Assembly: GCA_026625625.1 (NCBI GenBank)
Contig: CP113055.1
Span: 436,501-500,500, forward strand
Direction of reading: 5' to 3'
Length of the DNA: 64,000 nt
Source: Blastomonas sp. SL216
Lineage (GTDB): Bacteria; Pseudomonadota; Alphaproteobacteria; Sphingomonadales; Sphingomonadaceae
Shown here: positions 28,293-38,408 of the stretch, in pieces
How the letters are laid out: the number at the start of each line of letters is the position of its first letter
How positions within the stretch are numbered: position 1 is the stretch's first letter
The notes under the pieces: model-generated
What the model saw: the letters and a program-made list of their open reading frames with translations, nothing else
Databases searched by the model: none
What the model was told of the DNA's origin: nothing
Program-made: the position numbers and the translations under genes

Positions 28293-29072
28293 ATGTCTGA
28301 ACCGGTGTTCCGTCATCCCGAACGGCCCGTGCCGAAATTCCGCCCGTTCAAGGCGATGCACCATTTCCGCAATCTGATTGCGGACAAGGAAGATACCGAG
28401 CAGGTCTTCCACATCTTCCAGTGCCTGCCCCGGATGAAGCTGGTCGATGAGATCCGCGCCTTTGTGTACAACGATTTCGGACGCCAGCTGCGGATGAGCG
28501 AACCGTATCTGCCCGATATTCTGGACGATCACGCCCGGCTGCGCGCGATGCCCAAGGGCAGCGTGGCGCATGCCTATGTCGATTTCATGGAGCGCGAAGT
28601 CCTTTCCGCCGCAGGGCTGGTGGCGGAATATGACCGGTTCCAGGGCAACCGCCGATATGGCGACATGATCGAATGGTATGTGAACCGGCTGCGCGACACG
28701 CATGATCTGCTGCACGTGCTGACCGGCTATGGCCGCGATGCGCTGGGCGAGGCGTCGGTGCTGGCGTTCACGTACGGGCAGAACCCGTCGCCGGGCAACA
28801 TCTTCATCGCCTATATGGCCGCGCTCAACATGACGCGCACGATCCGCAGCGATGCGCCGGTGTTCAAGGCGGTGGGCGAGGCGAAAAGGCTGGGCAAGGC
28901 CTGTCCGCGCATCGCCGAGCAATCGATGCTCTCGTTGCTCGCCGAACCACTGGCTGAAGCCCGCAAGCGGCTCAACATCGATGAACCGCGCTATTATGTG
29001 ATGGCGCATGACAGATTGCGTGCGCGCGGGATCGATCCCTATAACCTGCTTGGCAAGGCCCAGCCCGCCTGA
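28293..29072 (+). CDS. COQ4 family ubiquinone biosynthesis protein
   Basis: The 259-residue protein matches bacterial COQ4. The zinc-binding HDxxH-(x11)-E signature is present in THDLLHVLTGYGRDALGE (His137, Asp138, His141, Glu153). COQ4 is needed for ubiquinone synthesis and was linked to C1 oxidative decarboxylation of the ring. Candidate operator repeats lie upstream. It is convergent with cysQ, 15 bases apart. Confidence 0.85.
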   Translation: MSEPVFRHPERPVPKFRPFKAMHHFRNLIADKEDTEQVFHIFQCLPRMKLVDEIRAFVYNDFGRQLRMSEPYLPDILDDHARLRAMPKGSVAHAYVDFMEREVLSAAGLVAEYDRFQGNRRYGDMIEWYVNRLRDTHDLLHVLTGYGRDALGEASVLAFTYGQNPSPGNIFIAYMAALNMTRTIRSDAPVFKAVGEAKRLGKACPRIAEQSMLSLLAEPLAEARKRLNIDEPRYYVMAHDRLRARGIDPYNLLGKAQPA

Positions 29073-29087
29073 CGCTGCGGCTGGCGA

Positions 29088-29825
29088 TCAGCCCAGCGAG
29101 CGCATTGCCGTCAGCACGCGCTCGGTCCATTCCGGACGGCAGATCAGCAGGTCGGGCATATAGGTGTCGAGCTGGTTGTAGATCAGCGGCGAACCGTCGG
29201 CGCGGCTGACATGCAGCCCGTGCGCGGCGGCGACCGCGACGGGGGCGCAGCTGTCCCATTCATACTGGCCGCCGGTGTGCAGGTAGATTTCGGCCTCGCC
29301 GCGCACCACCGCCATCGCCTTTGCCCCGGCGCTGCCCATCGGCAGAAGCTCGGCACCGAGCAGTTCGGCGACCGCCAGCGCCTCTTTGGCAGGGCGGCTG
29401 CGGCTCACCAGCATGCGCGGGATCGGCGCGCCGGGGGGCAGGGGCTGCGGCTGGTCGGAGCGCAGCACCAGATCGAGCCCTGGCAACGCCACCGCACCCA
29501 GGACCGCATGGCCGTCGACCGACAGGCCGACATGCACCGCCCAGTCGCCGCGTGCCTCGCCATATTCGCGGGTGCCATCGACCGGATCGACGATCCACAC
29601 GCGTGAATGGCCCAGCCGCTCGGCATTGTCCTTTTCCTCTTCGGAAAGCAGGCCGTCGCCGGGCCGCTGTTCGCGCAGTGCGTGGCACAGGAACTGGTTG
29701 GCGGTCTGGTCGCCGGTCTTGCCCAGCGCCGGACCCGTCACCAGCCCGCAGTCGCGCACCTGCAACAGGATGCGCCCTGCGGTTTGTGCCAGCTTCGCGG
29801 CGAGCTCTCCGTCGGTCAGGCTCAT
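29088..29825 (-). CDS. cysQ: 3'(2'),5'-bisphosphate nucleotidase CysQ
   Basis: The 245-residue enzyme is an inositol-monophosphatase-fold phosphatase. The Mg-binding motif [11 protein letters not shown] and the second site [19 protein letters not shown], with the catalytic Glu pair in LLSEEEKDN, are visible. It hydrolyses 3'-phosphoadenosine 5'-phosphate, the by-product of PAPS reduction. Its start overlaps the cysNC stop by four bases, so it is the third gene of the cysD-cysNC-cysQ operon. Confidence 0.9.
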   Translation of the reverse strand: MSLTDGELAAKLAQTAGRILLQVRDCGLVTGPALGKTGDQTANQFLCHALREQRPGDGLLSEEEKDNAERLGHSRVWIVDPVDGTREYGEARGDWAVHVGLSVDGHAVLGAVALPGLDLVLRSDQPQPLPPGAPIPRMLVSRSRPAKEALAVAELLGAELLPMGSAGAKAMAVVRGEAEIYLHTGGQYEWDSCAPVAVAAAHGLHVSRADGSPLIYNQLDTYMPDLLICRPEWTERVLTAMRSLG

Positions 29826-31726
29826 TTCAGCGGCATCAGCTGGCGAACGATGTGGTCGGCGGCTTCTTCCGGCGTCATTTCAACGGTGTTGACGCGGATG
29901 TCCGGGTCTTCGGGCGGCTCATAGGGGCTGTCGATACCGGTGAAGTTCTTGAGCGCGCCCGAGCGGGCCTTCTTGTAGAGCCCCTTCACGTCGCGCGCCT
30001 CGGCAACCTCCAGCGGGGTGTCGACGAAAATCTCGACGAATTCGCCTTCGGGCAGCATCTTGCGCACCATGTCGCGCTCGGCGCGGAAGGGGCTGATGAA
30101 CGCGGTCAGCACGATCAGACCGGCATCGGCCATCAGCTTGGCGACCTCGCCAACGCGGCGGATATTCTCGATCCGGTCCGCCTCGGTAAAGCCGAGATCG
30201 CGGTTGAGGCCGTGGCGGACATTGTCGCCATCAAGCAGGAAAGTATGGCGGTTCATCAGGTTGAGCCGCTTTTCCACCTCATTGGCGATGGTCGACTTGC
30301 CCGATCCGGAAAGCCCGGTGAACCACAGCACCTTGGGCTTCTGGTTCTTCAGGCTGGCGTGCACCTCGCGGGTGATGTCGGTCGCCTGCCAGTGGACGTT
30401 CTGCGCGCGGCGTAGCGAGAAATGCAGCATGCCCGCGCCGACGGTGCGGTTGGTCAGCTTGTCGATCAGGATGAAGCCGCCCAGCGTCCGGCTGTCGGCA
30501 TAGGGTTCGAACACCAAGGGCTTGTCGGTGGCGATCTCGGCCACGCCGATAGCGTTCAGCTCCAGCGTCTTGCACGCCAGATGGTCGAGCGTGTTGACGT
30601 TGACCGTGTATTTGGGCTGCTGCACCGTCACCGACACGGTTTGCGTGCCCAGTTTCAGCCAATAGGAGCGGCCCACCAGCATCGCATCATCGTCCATCCA
30701 GACGATCGTCGCCTCGAACTGGTCGGCGGCCTGCGGCGGCTGGTCGGCGGTAGCGATGACATCGCCGCGCGAGCAGTCGATCTCGTCCGCGAAGGTCAGC
30801 GTGACCGATTGTCCCGCCACCGCTTCGTCCAGATCGCCATCCAGCGTCACGACGCGGCTGACGGTGCTGGTCTTGCCCGAAGGCAATACGCGGACCGGAT
30901 CTCCCGGCTTGATCGATCCGGTGGCGATCAGCCCCGAAAATCCGCGAAAATCGAGATTGGGCCGGTTGACCCATTGCACCGGCATGCGGAACGGCTTGTC
31001 GGCATCGAGCGAGGACAGCACTTCGACGGTCTCGAGATGTTCGATCAGCGTCGGCCCGGTATACCACGGCGTATTGTCCGACCTGGTGGTGATATTGTCG
31101 CCCTTGAAGCCGCTGATCGGCATCGCGGTGAAGCTCTCGATGCCGATGCTCTGCGCAAAGGTCCGGTATTCCGCGACGATCTCGTCGAAACGGCTCTGGT
31201 CATAGTCCACCAGATCCATCTTGTTGACCGCCAGCACGATGTTGCGGATGCCGATCAACTGGCACAGATAGGAATGCCGCCGCGTCTGGACGAGCACGCC
31301 CTTGCGCGCGTCTATCAGGATCACGGCAAGATCGGAGGTCGATGCACCGGTGATCATGTTGCGCGTATACTGCTCGTGCCCCGGGCAGTCGGCGACGATG
31401 AACTTGCGCTTTTCGGTGTTGAAGAAGCGATAGGCGACATCGATGGTGATGCCCTGTTCGCGCTCGGCGGCCAGGCCATCGACCAGCAGCGCGAAATCGA
31501 TTTCCTGCCCCTGCGTGCCGACCTTCTTGCTGTCGTTTTCAAGCGCGGCGAGTTGGTCCTCGAAGATCATCTTGCTGTCATAGAGCAGCCGTCCGATCAG
31601 CGTCGACTTGCCGTCATCCACCGACCCGCAGGTGATGAAGCGCAGCATCGTCTTGTGCTGGTGGACATCGAGATAGGCGTCGATATCCTCGGCAATCAGG
31701 GCTTCGGTCTGGTACACGGCGTCCAT
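29822..31726 (-). CDS. cysN: sulfate adenylyltransferase GTPase subunit fused to APS kinase
   Basis: The 634-residue protein fuses CysN (EF-Tu-like GTPase, residues 1 to about 440) and CysC (APS kinase, about 450-634). The GTPase P-loop GSVDDGKST is at 34-42, [12 protein letters not shown] is switch II and NKMDL the base motif. The kinase P-loop GLSGSGKST lies near residue 472 and [16 protein letters not shown] follows. With CysD it makes APS from sulfate and ATP, then PAPS. It overlaps cysD (TGATG) and cysQ (ATGA). It is also called cysNC. Confidence 0.96.
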   Translation of the reverse strand: MDAVYQTEALIAEDIDAYLDVHQHKTMLRFITCGSVDDGKSTLIGRLLYDSKMIFEDQLAALENDSKKVGTQGQEIDFALLVDGLAAEREQGITIDVAYRFFNTEKRKFIVADCPGHEQYTRNMITGASTSDLAVILIDARKGVLVQTRRHSYLCQLIGIRNIVLAVNKMDLVDYDQSRFDEIVAEYRTFAQSIGIESFTAMPISGFKGDNITTRSDNTPWYTGPTLIEHLETVEVLSSLDADKPFRMPVQWVNRPNLDFRGFSGLIATGSIKPGDPVRVLPSGKTSTVSRVVTLDGDLDEAVAGQSVTLTFADEIDCSRGDVIATADQPPQAADQFEATIVWMDDDAMLVGRSYWLKLGTQTVSVTVQQPKYTVNVNTLDHLACKTLELNAIGVAEIATDKPLVFEPYADSRTLGGFILIDKLTNRTVGAGMLHFSLRRAQNVHWQATDITREVHASLKNQKPKVLWFTGLSGSGKSTIANEVEKRLNLMNRHTFLLDGDNVRHGLNRDLGFTEADRIENIRRVGEVAKLMADAGLIVLTAFISPFRAERDMVRKMLPEGEFVEIFVDTPLEVAEARDVKGLYKKARSGALKNFTGIDSPYEPPEDPDIRVNTVEMTPEEAADHIVRQLMPLK

Positions 31727-32640
31727 CAGAAATAGCCCTCCTGCTTCTTCTTCTCCATGCCCGCGCCGCCGGCATCCTTGTCGATCACGCGGCCCTGGCG
31801 CTCGGATGTTGTGGTGAGCAAGGTCTCCTGGATCACCTCGCTCAGGGTGCTCGCAGTGCTTTCGACCGCGCCGGTGAGCGGGAAGCAGCCCAGGGTGCGG
31901 AAGCGGATCGAGCGCTCGGTGATGTCGGGCGTCTTGCCCAGCACGCGGGTCAGCCGGTCAATGTCATCGGCCATGAACAGCTGGCCTTCCCATTCGAAGG
32001 TCGGGCGGACGGCCGCAAAATAGAGCGGCACGATCGGCACGTCGTTGAGCTGGATATATTGCCAGATGTCGAGCTCGGTCCAGTTGCTGATCGGGAACAC
32101 GCGGATGCTCTCGCCCTTGTTTTTCCGCGCGTTATAGAGATTCCAAAGCTCGGGCCGCTGGTTCTTCGGATCCCAGCCATGGCTGGCGGTGCGAAACGAG
32201 AAGATGCGCTCCTTGGCGCGGCTCTTCTCCTCGTCGCGCCGCGCGCCACCGAACGCCGCGTCGAAGCCGTGCAGGTCGAGCGCCTGTTTCAGCCCCTCGG
32301 TCTTCCACATGTCGGTGTGCAGCGGACCGTGATCGAACGGGTTGATCCCGCGCTCTGCCGCCTCGGGATTCTGGTAGACCAGCAGCTCCATGCCGCTTTC
32401 GCGCGCCATCTGGTCGCGCAGCGCGTACATGTCCTTGAACTTCCACGTCGTATCGACATGCAGCAGCGGGAAGGGCGGGGGCGATGGGTAAAAGGCCTTG
32501 CGCGCCAGATGCAGCATCACGGCGCTGTCCTTGCCCACCGAATAGAGCATCACCGGCTTTTCCGCCTGCGCCACGACTTCGCGCATGATGTGGATCGCCT
32601 CGGCTTCCAGGCGCTCGATATGGGTGAGGGTGCGGGTCAT
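31726..32640 (-). CDS. cysD: sulfate adenylyltransferase subunit 2
   Basis: The 304-residue protein is CysD, the small ATP-pyrophosphatase subunit of ATP sulfurylase. Motifs include the PP-loop [52 protein letters not shown] and the ending block [24 protein letters not shown]. It starts the leftward cysD-cysNC-cysQ operon. The 84-bp gap to the divergent LuxR-type gene must hold both promoters and contains the palindrome at 32696-32711. Confidence 0.96.
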   Translation of the reverse strand: MTRTLTHIERLEAEAIHIMREVVAQAEKPVMLYSVGKDSAVMLHLARKAFYPSPPPFPLLHVDTTWKFKDMYALRDQMARESGMELLVYQNPEAAERGINPFDHGPLHTDMWKTEGLKQALDLHGFDAAFGGARRDEEKSRAKERIFSFRTASHGWDPKNQRPELWNLYNARKNKGESIRVFPISNWTELDIWQYIQLNDVPIVPLYFAAVRPTFEWEGQLFMADDIDRLTRVLGKTPDITERSIRFRTLGCFPLTGAVESTASTLSEVIQETLLTTTSERQGRVIDKDAGGAGMEKKKQEGYF

Positions 32641-32695
32641 GCTTCAGGCTCCACTGTCGATTGCGCGCCATTGGCACACGCAAGGCCCCCTTGAA

Positions 32696-32711
32696 CCTCC
32701 CATATGGGAGG
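32696..32711. promoter_or_regulatory. perfect 16-bp palindrome before LuxR-type gene
   Basis: CCTCCCATATGGGAGG is its own reverse complement. It ends 13 bases before the ATG of the LuxR-type regulator, and its right arm GGGAGG doubles as a purine-rich ribosome-site-like stretch. It lies in the cysD/luxR divergent gap. The position suggests autoregulation. Confidence 0.55.
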
Positions 32712-32724
32712 GTATAGATAATTC

Positions 32725-33771
32725 ATGCGTTTTGACCCCGGCCTTATCGAAGCATTGCATGAAGGCATGTTCCAGGCGCCCTTATGGGATGACTTCCTCC
32801 ACCGATTGCGTGCGAGTTCCGGCGCGGCGCTGGCGCTCCTTGCCATCCGCCCGCAGGGGCAGAGCGATGTGGCAGAGCTGGTCGCGGGCGAGGGGCCATC
32901 GGGCGCGCTCCGGCGGATGATGGTGGGTGGCCAGATGCGCGAGGGGCGCGGCTACGCTCTGGAGGAACTGCAAGACCTGGCGACAGCTGCCGATCGCGAG
33001 GCGCTGGCATCGGCGCAGATCAAGGCATTGCGCGCGGTCCGTGTTACCGAGCCGAGCGGCGTCGATGGCTGGCTCGTCTGTGCCGGCGGTCGCTCGCTCG
33101 GCTCGTCCGCCGGTGCGCTGGTGCTGGCGCTCGCCCCGCACCTCAGGATCGCGTTGCGCGGTTTTGCAGCGCTGGAGCGCGAGCGTTTCCGGTCCTCGGT
33201 CACGGGAGAGGCGTTCAACCGGCTCAATATCGGCTGGCTGACGCTGGACGGGCAGGGGCGCATTGTCGAGGTCAGCGAGAATGCCGGACAGATGTTCCAA
33301 TGGGGCTCGCTGTTGCGACGCGGGCGCTATGACCGGCTGGTGCCGTCAGAGCCCGCGATCGACCGCCAGCTGACCGGTTATATCAAGCAGGTGACTGCAG
33401 GCCGCACCGTGCGACCGCTGGCGATCAACCTGAGCCGCGATCCCTGGCTCGACATGCTGGTGGCGCCGCTGCAGGGCGACACCATTTCGGGCCATCGTTC
33501 GGCCAGCGTCATCGTCTATGTCAGCGGTGACCGGCGCAGCCAGGCGGACCGGTGCGAGCAGCTGGTCGACATGTTTGGCCTGCTGCCCAGCGAGGCGCGG
33601 CTGGCCTGGCTGCTGGCCCAGGCGACGAGCATTGCAGATGCGGCGGAAACGCTGGGAATCACGGTCGAAACCGCGCGCAACTATTCAAAGAAGATCTATG
33701 CCAAGACCGGCGCGAGCGGCCATGCCGAGCTGGTGCGCGTGATCATGACCAGCGTGCTGGCGCTGAGCTGA
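32725..33771 (+). CDS. LuxR-type HTH transcriptional regulator
   Basis: The 348-residue protein has a long N-terminal region without a recognised domain, but with a possible PAS-like stretch near 165-250 (NIGWLTLDGQGRIVEVSENAGQMF), and a C-terminal LuxR/GerE-like helix-turn-helix at about 283-340 with ATSIADAAETLGITVETARNYSKKIYAKTGA. Such orphan regulators are numerous in sphingomonads. It is divergent from cysD, so it could control sulfate assimilation, but that rests on position alone. Confidence 0.75.
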   Translation: MRFDPGLIEALHEGMFQAPLWDDFLHRLRASSGAALALLAIRPQGQSDVAELVAGEGPSGALRRMMVGGQMREGRGYALEELQDLATAADREALASAQIKALRAVRVTEPSGVDGWLVCAGGRSLGSSAGALVLALAPHLRIALRGFAALERERFRSSVTGEAFNRLNIGWLTLDGQGRIVEVSENAGQMFQWGSLLRRGRYDRLVPSEPAIDRQLTGYIKQVTAGRTVRPLAINLSRDPWLDMLVAPLQGDTISGHRSASVIVYVSGDRRSQADRCEQLVDMFGLLPSEARLAWLLAQATSIADAAETLGITVETARNYSKKIYAKTGASGHAELVRVIMTSVLALS

Positions 33772-33903
33772 GCAGGTCAGGCAGATAAGGCGCTGCAATT
33801 TATCGCAAATCGGCAATGGGGGGCATTGACCGGCATGCGATAGTATCACATGCAAGCACCCTGATCATTTCAGGGGCAACAATGCCCCGAAAAGGGGGTC
33901 GTC

Positions 33904-36297
33904 TTGCGTCGTTTTTCCGGAGTTTCCGCTTCCCTGTTCGCGCTCGCCATCGGCGCTGCTGCCTCGCCCGTACTCGCCAATCCGGTCGAACAGACCAAGG
34001 GCAGCTACGAGGACAAGTTCCGCCAGCTCGAAGGCGAGGAATGGCCGACGCCGACCGATTATCGCAACGCATCGGGCGCTCCGGGCTATCGCTACTGGCA
34101 GCAGAAGGTCGACTATGACGTGCAGGCGCGGCTCGACGAGGCTAGGCGCACCGTCAGCGGCACGCAGACCGTGCGCTATCAGAACAATTCGCCCGACGCG
34201 CTGCCCTATTTGTGGCTGCTGCTCGACCAGAACGATTACAAGCGCGATTCCATCGCCGCGATGACCGAGACGGTGTCCGGCGACAAGATCAGCCTGGCTG
34301 AAGTCCGCCGCGTCAAGCGGATGCAGGAATGGGAAGGCGGCTTCACCATCTCTGCCGTGCGCGACGCGAGCGGCAAGGCGCTGCCCTTCACCGTGGTCGA
34401 CAGCCTGCTCCGCATCGATCTGGGCCAGGCGGTCGCGGGCAATGGCGGCGAGACCAGTTTCTCGATCGAATGGTCGTTCCCGATGGTCGAGAACAAGGTT
34501 GTTGGCGGCCGATCGGGCTATGAATGCTTCACTCAGCCGGGCGAGGACGGCAACTGCATCTTCGAAGGCGCGCAGTGGTTCCCGCGTCTGGCGGTCTATT
34601 CGGACTATGAAGGCTGGCACAACAAGGCGTTTCTGGGCTCGGGCGAGTTCACGCTCGAGTTCGGCGATTATCGCGTCGCGCTGACCGTGCCCGCCGATCA
34701 TGTCGTCGCCGCCACCGGCGTGCTGCAGAACCCCGATCAGGCGCTCACCGCCGCGCAGCGTCAGCGGCTCGAACAGGCCAAGACCGCGACCAGCCCCGTC
34801 TATGTCGTGACCCCGCAGGAGGCCGTGGCGGCCGAGCGCGGCAAGGCGTCGGGCGAGAAGACCTGGGTGTTTGCGGCAGAAAACGTCCGCGATTTCGGCT
34901 GGGCCTCGTCGCGCAAGTTCGCCTGGGACGCGCTGGGCGTGAAACAGGATTATGCCGATCAGCCGCTGGTGATGGCGATGAGCTTCTTCCCCAAGGAAGC
35001 GCGCCCGCTTTGGGATGCCTATTCGACCAAGTCGATCGCGCACACCATCGACGTCTATGGCAAGTTCGCCTTCCCCTATCCCTATCCGGTCGCGCAGTCG
35101 GTCAACGGCCCTGTCGGCGGCATGGAATATCCGATGATCACCTTCAACGGCCCGCGCCCGGTGAAGGACAAGAAGACCGGCAACCTCACCTATACCGAGC
35201 GCGCCAAATACGGCCTGATCGGCGTGGTGATCCATGAGATCGGCCACAACTGGTTCCCGATGATCGTCAATTCGGACGAGCGCCAATGGACCTGGATGGA
35301 CGAGGGGCTGAACACCTTCCTGCAGTTCCAGGCCGAGCGGCTGTGGGACAAGGATTATCCGGCGCGGCGCGGCGAGCCCAAGGATATCGCCGAATACATG
35401 CTGTCGACCAACCAGATGCCGCTGATGACCCAGTCGGATTCCGTGCTGCAGTTCGGCGCGAACGGCTATGGCAAGCCCGCCACCGCGCTCACCATCCTGC
35501 GCGAGACGATCCTGGGCCGCGAGCTGTTCGACCGGGCCTTCCGCGAATATGCCGAACGCTGGCGGTTCAAGCACCCCACGCCCTATGACTTCTTCCGCAC
35601 CATGGAGGAAAGCTCGGGCGTCGATCTCGACTGGTTCTGGCGCGGCTGGTTCTATTCGACCGACCATGTCGATATCGCGCTCGACAAGGTCGTGCGCGCG
35701 ACGCTGGAGCCTGCGGATGCCACCGCTGCGGCTGCTGCACGCAAGAAGCTTCGCGATGCCGAACCCGCCTCGCTCACTGCTACGCGCAATGCCGGTCAGC
35801 AGACGGTGGTCGAACGCGATCCTGCGACGCGTGATTTCTATGACGCCATCGATCCGCTCGACGCCACGGCCGCTGACAAGCGCAAGGCCTCCGAAGCCTT
35901 TGCCGATCTGACGGCGGAGGAAAAGGCGGCTCGGCAAGTGACCGACAATTTCTATCGCTTCAGCTTCGGCAATCGCGGCGGCCTGGTCATGCCGGTAATC
36001 CTGAAAATGGATTTTTCGGACGGATCGAGCGAGACCGCGCGCATCCCTGCAGAGGTGTGGCGCTACAACCAGAAGGCGGTGACCTGGCAGTTCGTGACGC
36101 CCAAGACGCTGGTGCGTGCCGAGGTCGATCCGCTGTGGGAAACCGCCGACGCCGACCGGTCGAACAATGTCTTCACCGGCCAGATCGATCCCAAGACGCT
36201 GAAGATCGACACGCCCGAAGAGGGCAAGAACCGCATGAAGGATTCGGACATGAAGGTGCTGCCGGATTCGCTGCGCACCTATGATGCGCCGAAATGA
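33904..36297 (+). CDS. secreted M1 family metallopeptidase
   Basis: The 797-residue protein starts at TTG after an AAGGGGG run and has a signal peptide ending near VLA (residue 25). The gluzincin zinc site is HEIGH at 444-448, with the third ligand Glu467 in WMDEGLNTF, exactly the HExxH-x18-E spacing of M1 peptidases. The substrate-binding block GGMEYPMITF stands in for the GxMEN exopeptidase motif, with Tyr in place of Asn. It probably trims peptides in the periplasm or at the cell surface. It overlaps the DUF6702 gene by four bases. Confidence 0.9.
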   Translation: MRRFSGVSASLFALAIGAAASPVLANPVEQTKGSYEDKFRQLEGEEWPTPTDYRNASGAPGYRYWQQKVDYDVQARLDEARRTVSGTQTVRYQNNSPDALPYLWLLLDQNDYKRDSIAAMTETVSGDKISLAEVRRVKRMQEWEGGFTISAVRDASGKALPFTVVDSLLRIDLGQAVAGNGGETSFSIEWSFPMVENKVVGGRSGYECFTQPGEDGNCIFEGAQWFPRLAVYSDYEGWHNKAFLGSGEFTLEFGDYRVALTVPADHVVAATGVLQNPDQALTAAQRQRLEQAKTATSPVYVVTPQEAVAAERGKASGEKTWVFAAENVRDFGWASSRKFAWDALGVKQDYADQPLVMAMSFFPKEARPLWDAYSTKSIAHTIDVYGKFAFPYPYPVAQSVNGPVGGMEYPMITFNGPRPVKDKKTGNLTYTERAKYGLIGVVIHEIGHNWFPMIVNSDERQWTWMDEGLNTFLQFQAERLWDKDYPARRGEPKDIAEYMLSTNQMPLMTQSDSVLQFGANGYGKPATALTILRETILGRELFDRAFREYAERWRFKHPTPYDFFRTMEESSGVDLDWFWRGWFYSTDHVDIALDKVVRATLEPADATAAAAARKKLRDAEPASLTATRNAGQQTVVERDPATRDFYDAIDPLDATAADKRKASEAFADLTAEEKAARQVTDNFYRFSFGNRGGLVMPVILKMDFSDGSSETARIPAEVWRYNQKAVTWQFVTPKTLVRAEVDPLWETADADRSNNVFTGQIDPKTLKIDTPEEGKNRMKDSDMKVLPDSLRTYDAPK

Positions 36298-36788
36298 TGC
36301 GCCGCGTTCTGTGCTTGGCTGCGGCGGCAACGGGCCTGGCGCTCGCCCCGCAGGCCGGCGCGCATCGCGGGCATGATGCGATGAGCGTGGTGACACTCGA
36401 TCCTGACGGGAAGGTCACCGTCTCGCACCGGTTCGAGGCGCATGACCTTGAACCGGCGCTGGCCGAGATCGCGCCCAATGCGCAGACCAGCCTCGACGAT
36501 CCCGATGCGATTGCCGAGCTGAAAACCTATCTTCTCGCGCATTTCCATCTGCGCGCCGATGGCAGTGAGGTGCCGCTGTCGGTTGCCTCGGTCGAGATCG
36601 GTGTGCGCGACGTGCGGGTGGACTATGCGGGCTCCGTCAAGGGCAGGCCCAAGGCTGTCGCCGTTCAGTCGACCATCCTGCGCGATATCTACCCGCGCCA
36701 GGTCAACCAGGTGGTCGTGAAGCGCGGCAGCTATGTGCAGACGCTGCGCTTTTCGGGCGACGAGGTGAAGACCGTCGCGCTGCCGTGA
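36294..36788 (+). CDS. DUF6702 family secreted protein
   Basis: The 164-residue protein has a signal peptide (ends near residue 23, PQAGA), a His-rich start AHRGHD and beta-strand-rich body matching DUF6702, which is commonly found beside M1 peptidase genes. The block LRDIYPRQVNQVVVKRGSYVQTLRFSG is typical. The function is unknown; the four-base overlap (ATGA) suggests it works with the peptidase, perhaps as an inhibitor or chaperone. Confidence 0.75.
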   Translation: MMRRVLCLAAAATGLALAPQAGAHRGHDAMSVVTLDPDGKVTVSHRFEAHDLEPALAEIAPNAQTSLDDPDAIAELKTYLLAHFHLRADGSEVPLSVASVEIGVRDVRVDYAGSVKGRPKAVAVQSTILRDIYPRQVNQVVVKRGSYVQTLRFSGDEVKTVALP

Positions 36789-36791
36789 AGT

Positions 36792-38408
36792 TCAATCGTC
36801 CAGCGCGGTAAAGCGGAAATCGCGGAATTTCGCTTCGCCGGGACCTGCCGCATAAAGTCCGGGGCGCAGCATCAGAAAGCCGCCGCGGACATTGTGGTGA
36901 TAGCCCGAGACTTCCATCCCGCGGTCGAACTTGACCCAGGTCCTGCCGCCATCGCCCGAGCTGTGGAAGCTGACGATATGCTGGCGGTTGGTCACGCGGA
37001 GGCGCATGTGCTTGCCATGCGGGTTGACGGGGCGCCCACGCTCGATGCCGTACTGATGCGTCACGAAGCGTTCGGCGTCGAAGCCGAGGCCCGCATAAAG
37101 CTTGTCGTCATAGAACAGCACCAGCCCCGCGGTGCCGCCAGGCGCGAGTTCGATATCGCATTCGAACCGGTAGGATGTGTCGCCTGCGGTCAGCAACAGC
37201 GGCGATCCGGTCGAAGGGGCAAGGCCCTTGCCTTTCAGGAACAATGTCTTGTCCGCAACGCGGGCGCGGCTGGCCTCATCAGGGTCAGGGCGGAAGAACG
37301 ACCATTTGGTGCCGAGCTGCAGGCTGGCGAAATCGTCGGACAGCGCCATGCCATGGGGCAGGGCTTCGCCGCCCTGGGGCTTTGCGATCGGCGCGGAAAG
37401 ATCGCCGCCGGTCATCCTGAACCAGCCGTCCGCCGTGAATGCGACCGGATCGAGCAGGCACTGCCGTCCGAGTGTCCAATAGCCGTTCTCGAACCCGTGA
37501 TAGAGGCTCCACCAGCTGCCATCGGGCGCCTCGACCAGACTGGCATGACCGCGCGACCACCAACCTTCGCCGATGTCGGTGGTGCGCACCAGCGGATTGC
37601 CGGGATGCTGCTCCCACGGGCCGTGGATCGATCGCGAGCGGGCAGCGATGACCATATGACCCGTGGGAGGCCCTGCCGTGCCGCCGACAGCGGTCAGCAT
37701 GTAGAAATACTCGCCGATGCGTTGGATCTTCGGCCCTTCGGGCGCAAAGCCTTCGACATCCCATTCTTCAGGATAGCGCCAGGGATCGTAGACATGCTCG
37801 ACATCGCCCGTGACGCGCATGCCGTCGTCGGACAGCCGCACCCGGTCCCCGCCTGAGAGGAACAGCCAGCGCGATCCGTCCTCGCCCACCGCATGGCAGG
37901 GGTCGATATGCCTGTGCAGGCCCAGTGGTACCGGATCGCTCCAGGGGCCGTCGATATGGTCCGCCCATATGACGAACGTGTCGTTCTGCGGGCTGGCCTT
38001 CACCGGGATGTAGATGAAATAGCGGCCCTGGTGCTTCTCCAGGCTGACCGCCCAGACCGAGCCGATATTGCGGGTGAGTGCAGGCTTGCGGGGCTGCCAG
38101 TTCACCAGATCGCGCGAATGCCAGATCAGCAGGCCGGGATAGGATTCGAAGCTGGAAAAGGTGAGGTAATAATCCTCGCCGTCCTTGAGGATTGCAGGAT
38201 CGGGCCGGTCACCCGACAGCACAGGGTTGAGGAAGGTGCCATCGCCCAGATCGGCGATGCGCTGATTGTCGAGGCCCCGGCGCCAGCCTGGGGAGGGTAA
38301 TGACGCCGGGGAGGGGCTTGCGGGCAGAGATGTTGCAAGCCCCAAGGTCGAAAGGCCAGCCGAGGCGAGCGCGCTGCGGCGGCTGAACAGAGGGAAGCGG
38401 CTGGTCAC
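36792..38408 (-). CDS. GH43 family glycoside hydrolase with C-terminal beta-sandwich
   Basis: The 538-residue enzyme starts at GTG 38408, which overlaps the esterase stop (GTGA). After a signal-like N-terminus comes the five-bladed GH43 propeller: catalytic base Asp70 in SGDRPDPAIL, the Asp of HIDPCHAV as pKa modulator, and the Glu of APEGPKI as acid. Residues from about 370 form a concanavalin-like sandwich, as in beta-xylosidases/arabinofuranosidases. In a pectin locus it probably removes arabinose or xylose from side chains. Specificity cannot be told from sequence alone. Confidence 0.86.
   Translation of the reverse strand: MTSRFPLFSRRSALASAGLSTLGLATSLPASPSPASLPSPGWRRGLDNQRIADLGDGTFLNPVLSGDRPDPAILKDGEDYYLTFSSFESYPGLLIWHSRDLVNWQPRKPALTRNIGSVWAVSLEKHQGRYFIYIPVKASPQNDTFVIWADHIDGPWSDPVPLGLHRHIDPCHAVGEDGSRWLFLSGGDRVRLSDDGMRVTGDVEHVYDPWRYPEEWDVEGFAPEGPKIQRIGEYFYMLTAVGGTAGPPTGHMVIAARSRSIHGPWEQHPGNPLVRTTDIGEGWWSRGHASLVEAPDGSWWSLYHGFENGYWTLGRQCLLDPVAFTADGWFRMTGGDLSAPIAKPQGGEALPHGMALSDDFASLQLGTKWSFFRPDPDEASRARVADKTLFLKGKGLAPSTGSPLLLTAGDTSYRFECDIELAPGGTAGLVLFYDDKLYAGLGFDAERFVTHQYGIERGRPVNPHGKHMRLRVTNRQHIVSFHSSGDGGRTWVKFDRGMEVSGYHHNVRGGFLMLRPGLYAAGPGEAKFRDFRFTALDD

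Noticed and set aside
33865-36396. An 843-codon open frame on the minus strand
   Set aside because: It is fully antisense to the M1 peptidase, which has an intact zinc motif and signal peptide; the antisense product has no recognisable motif.
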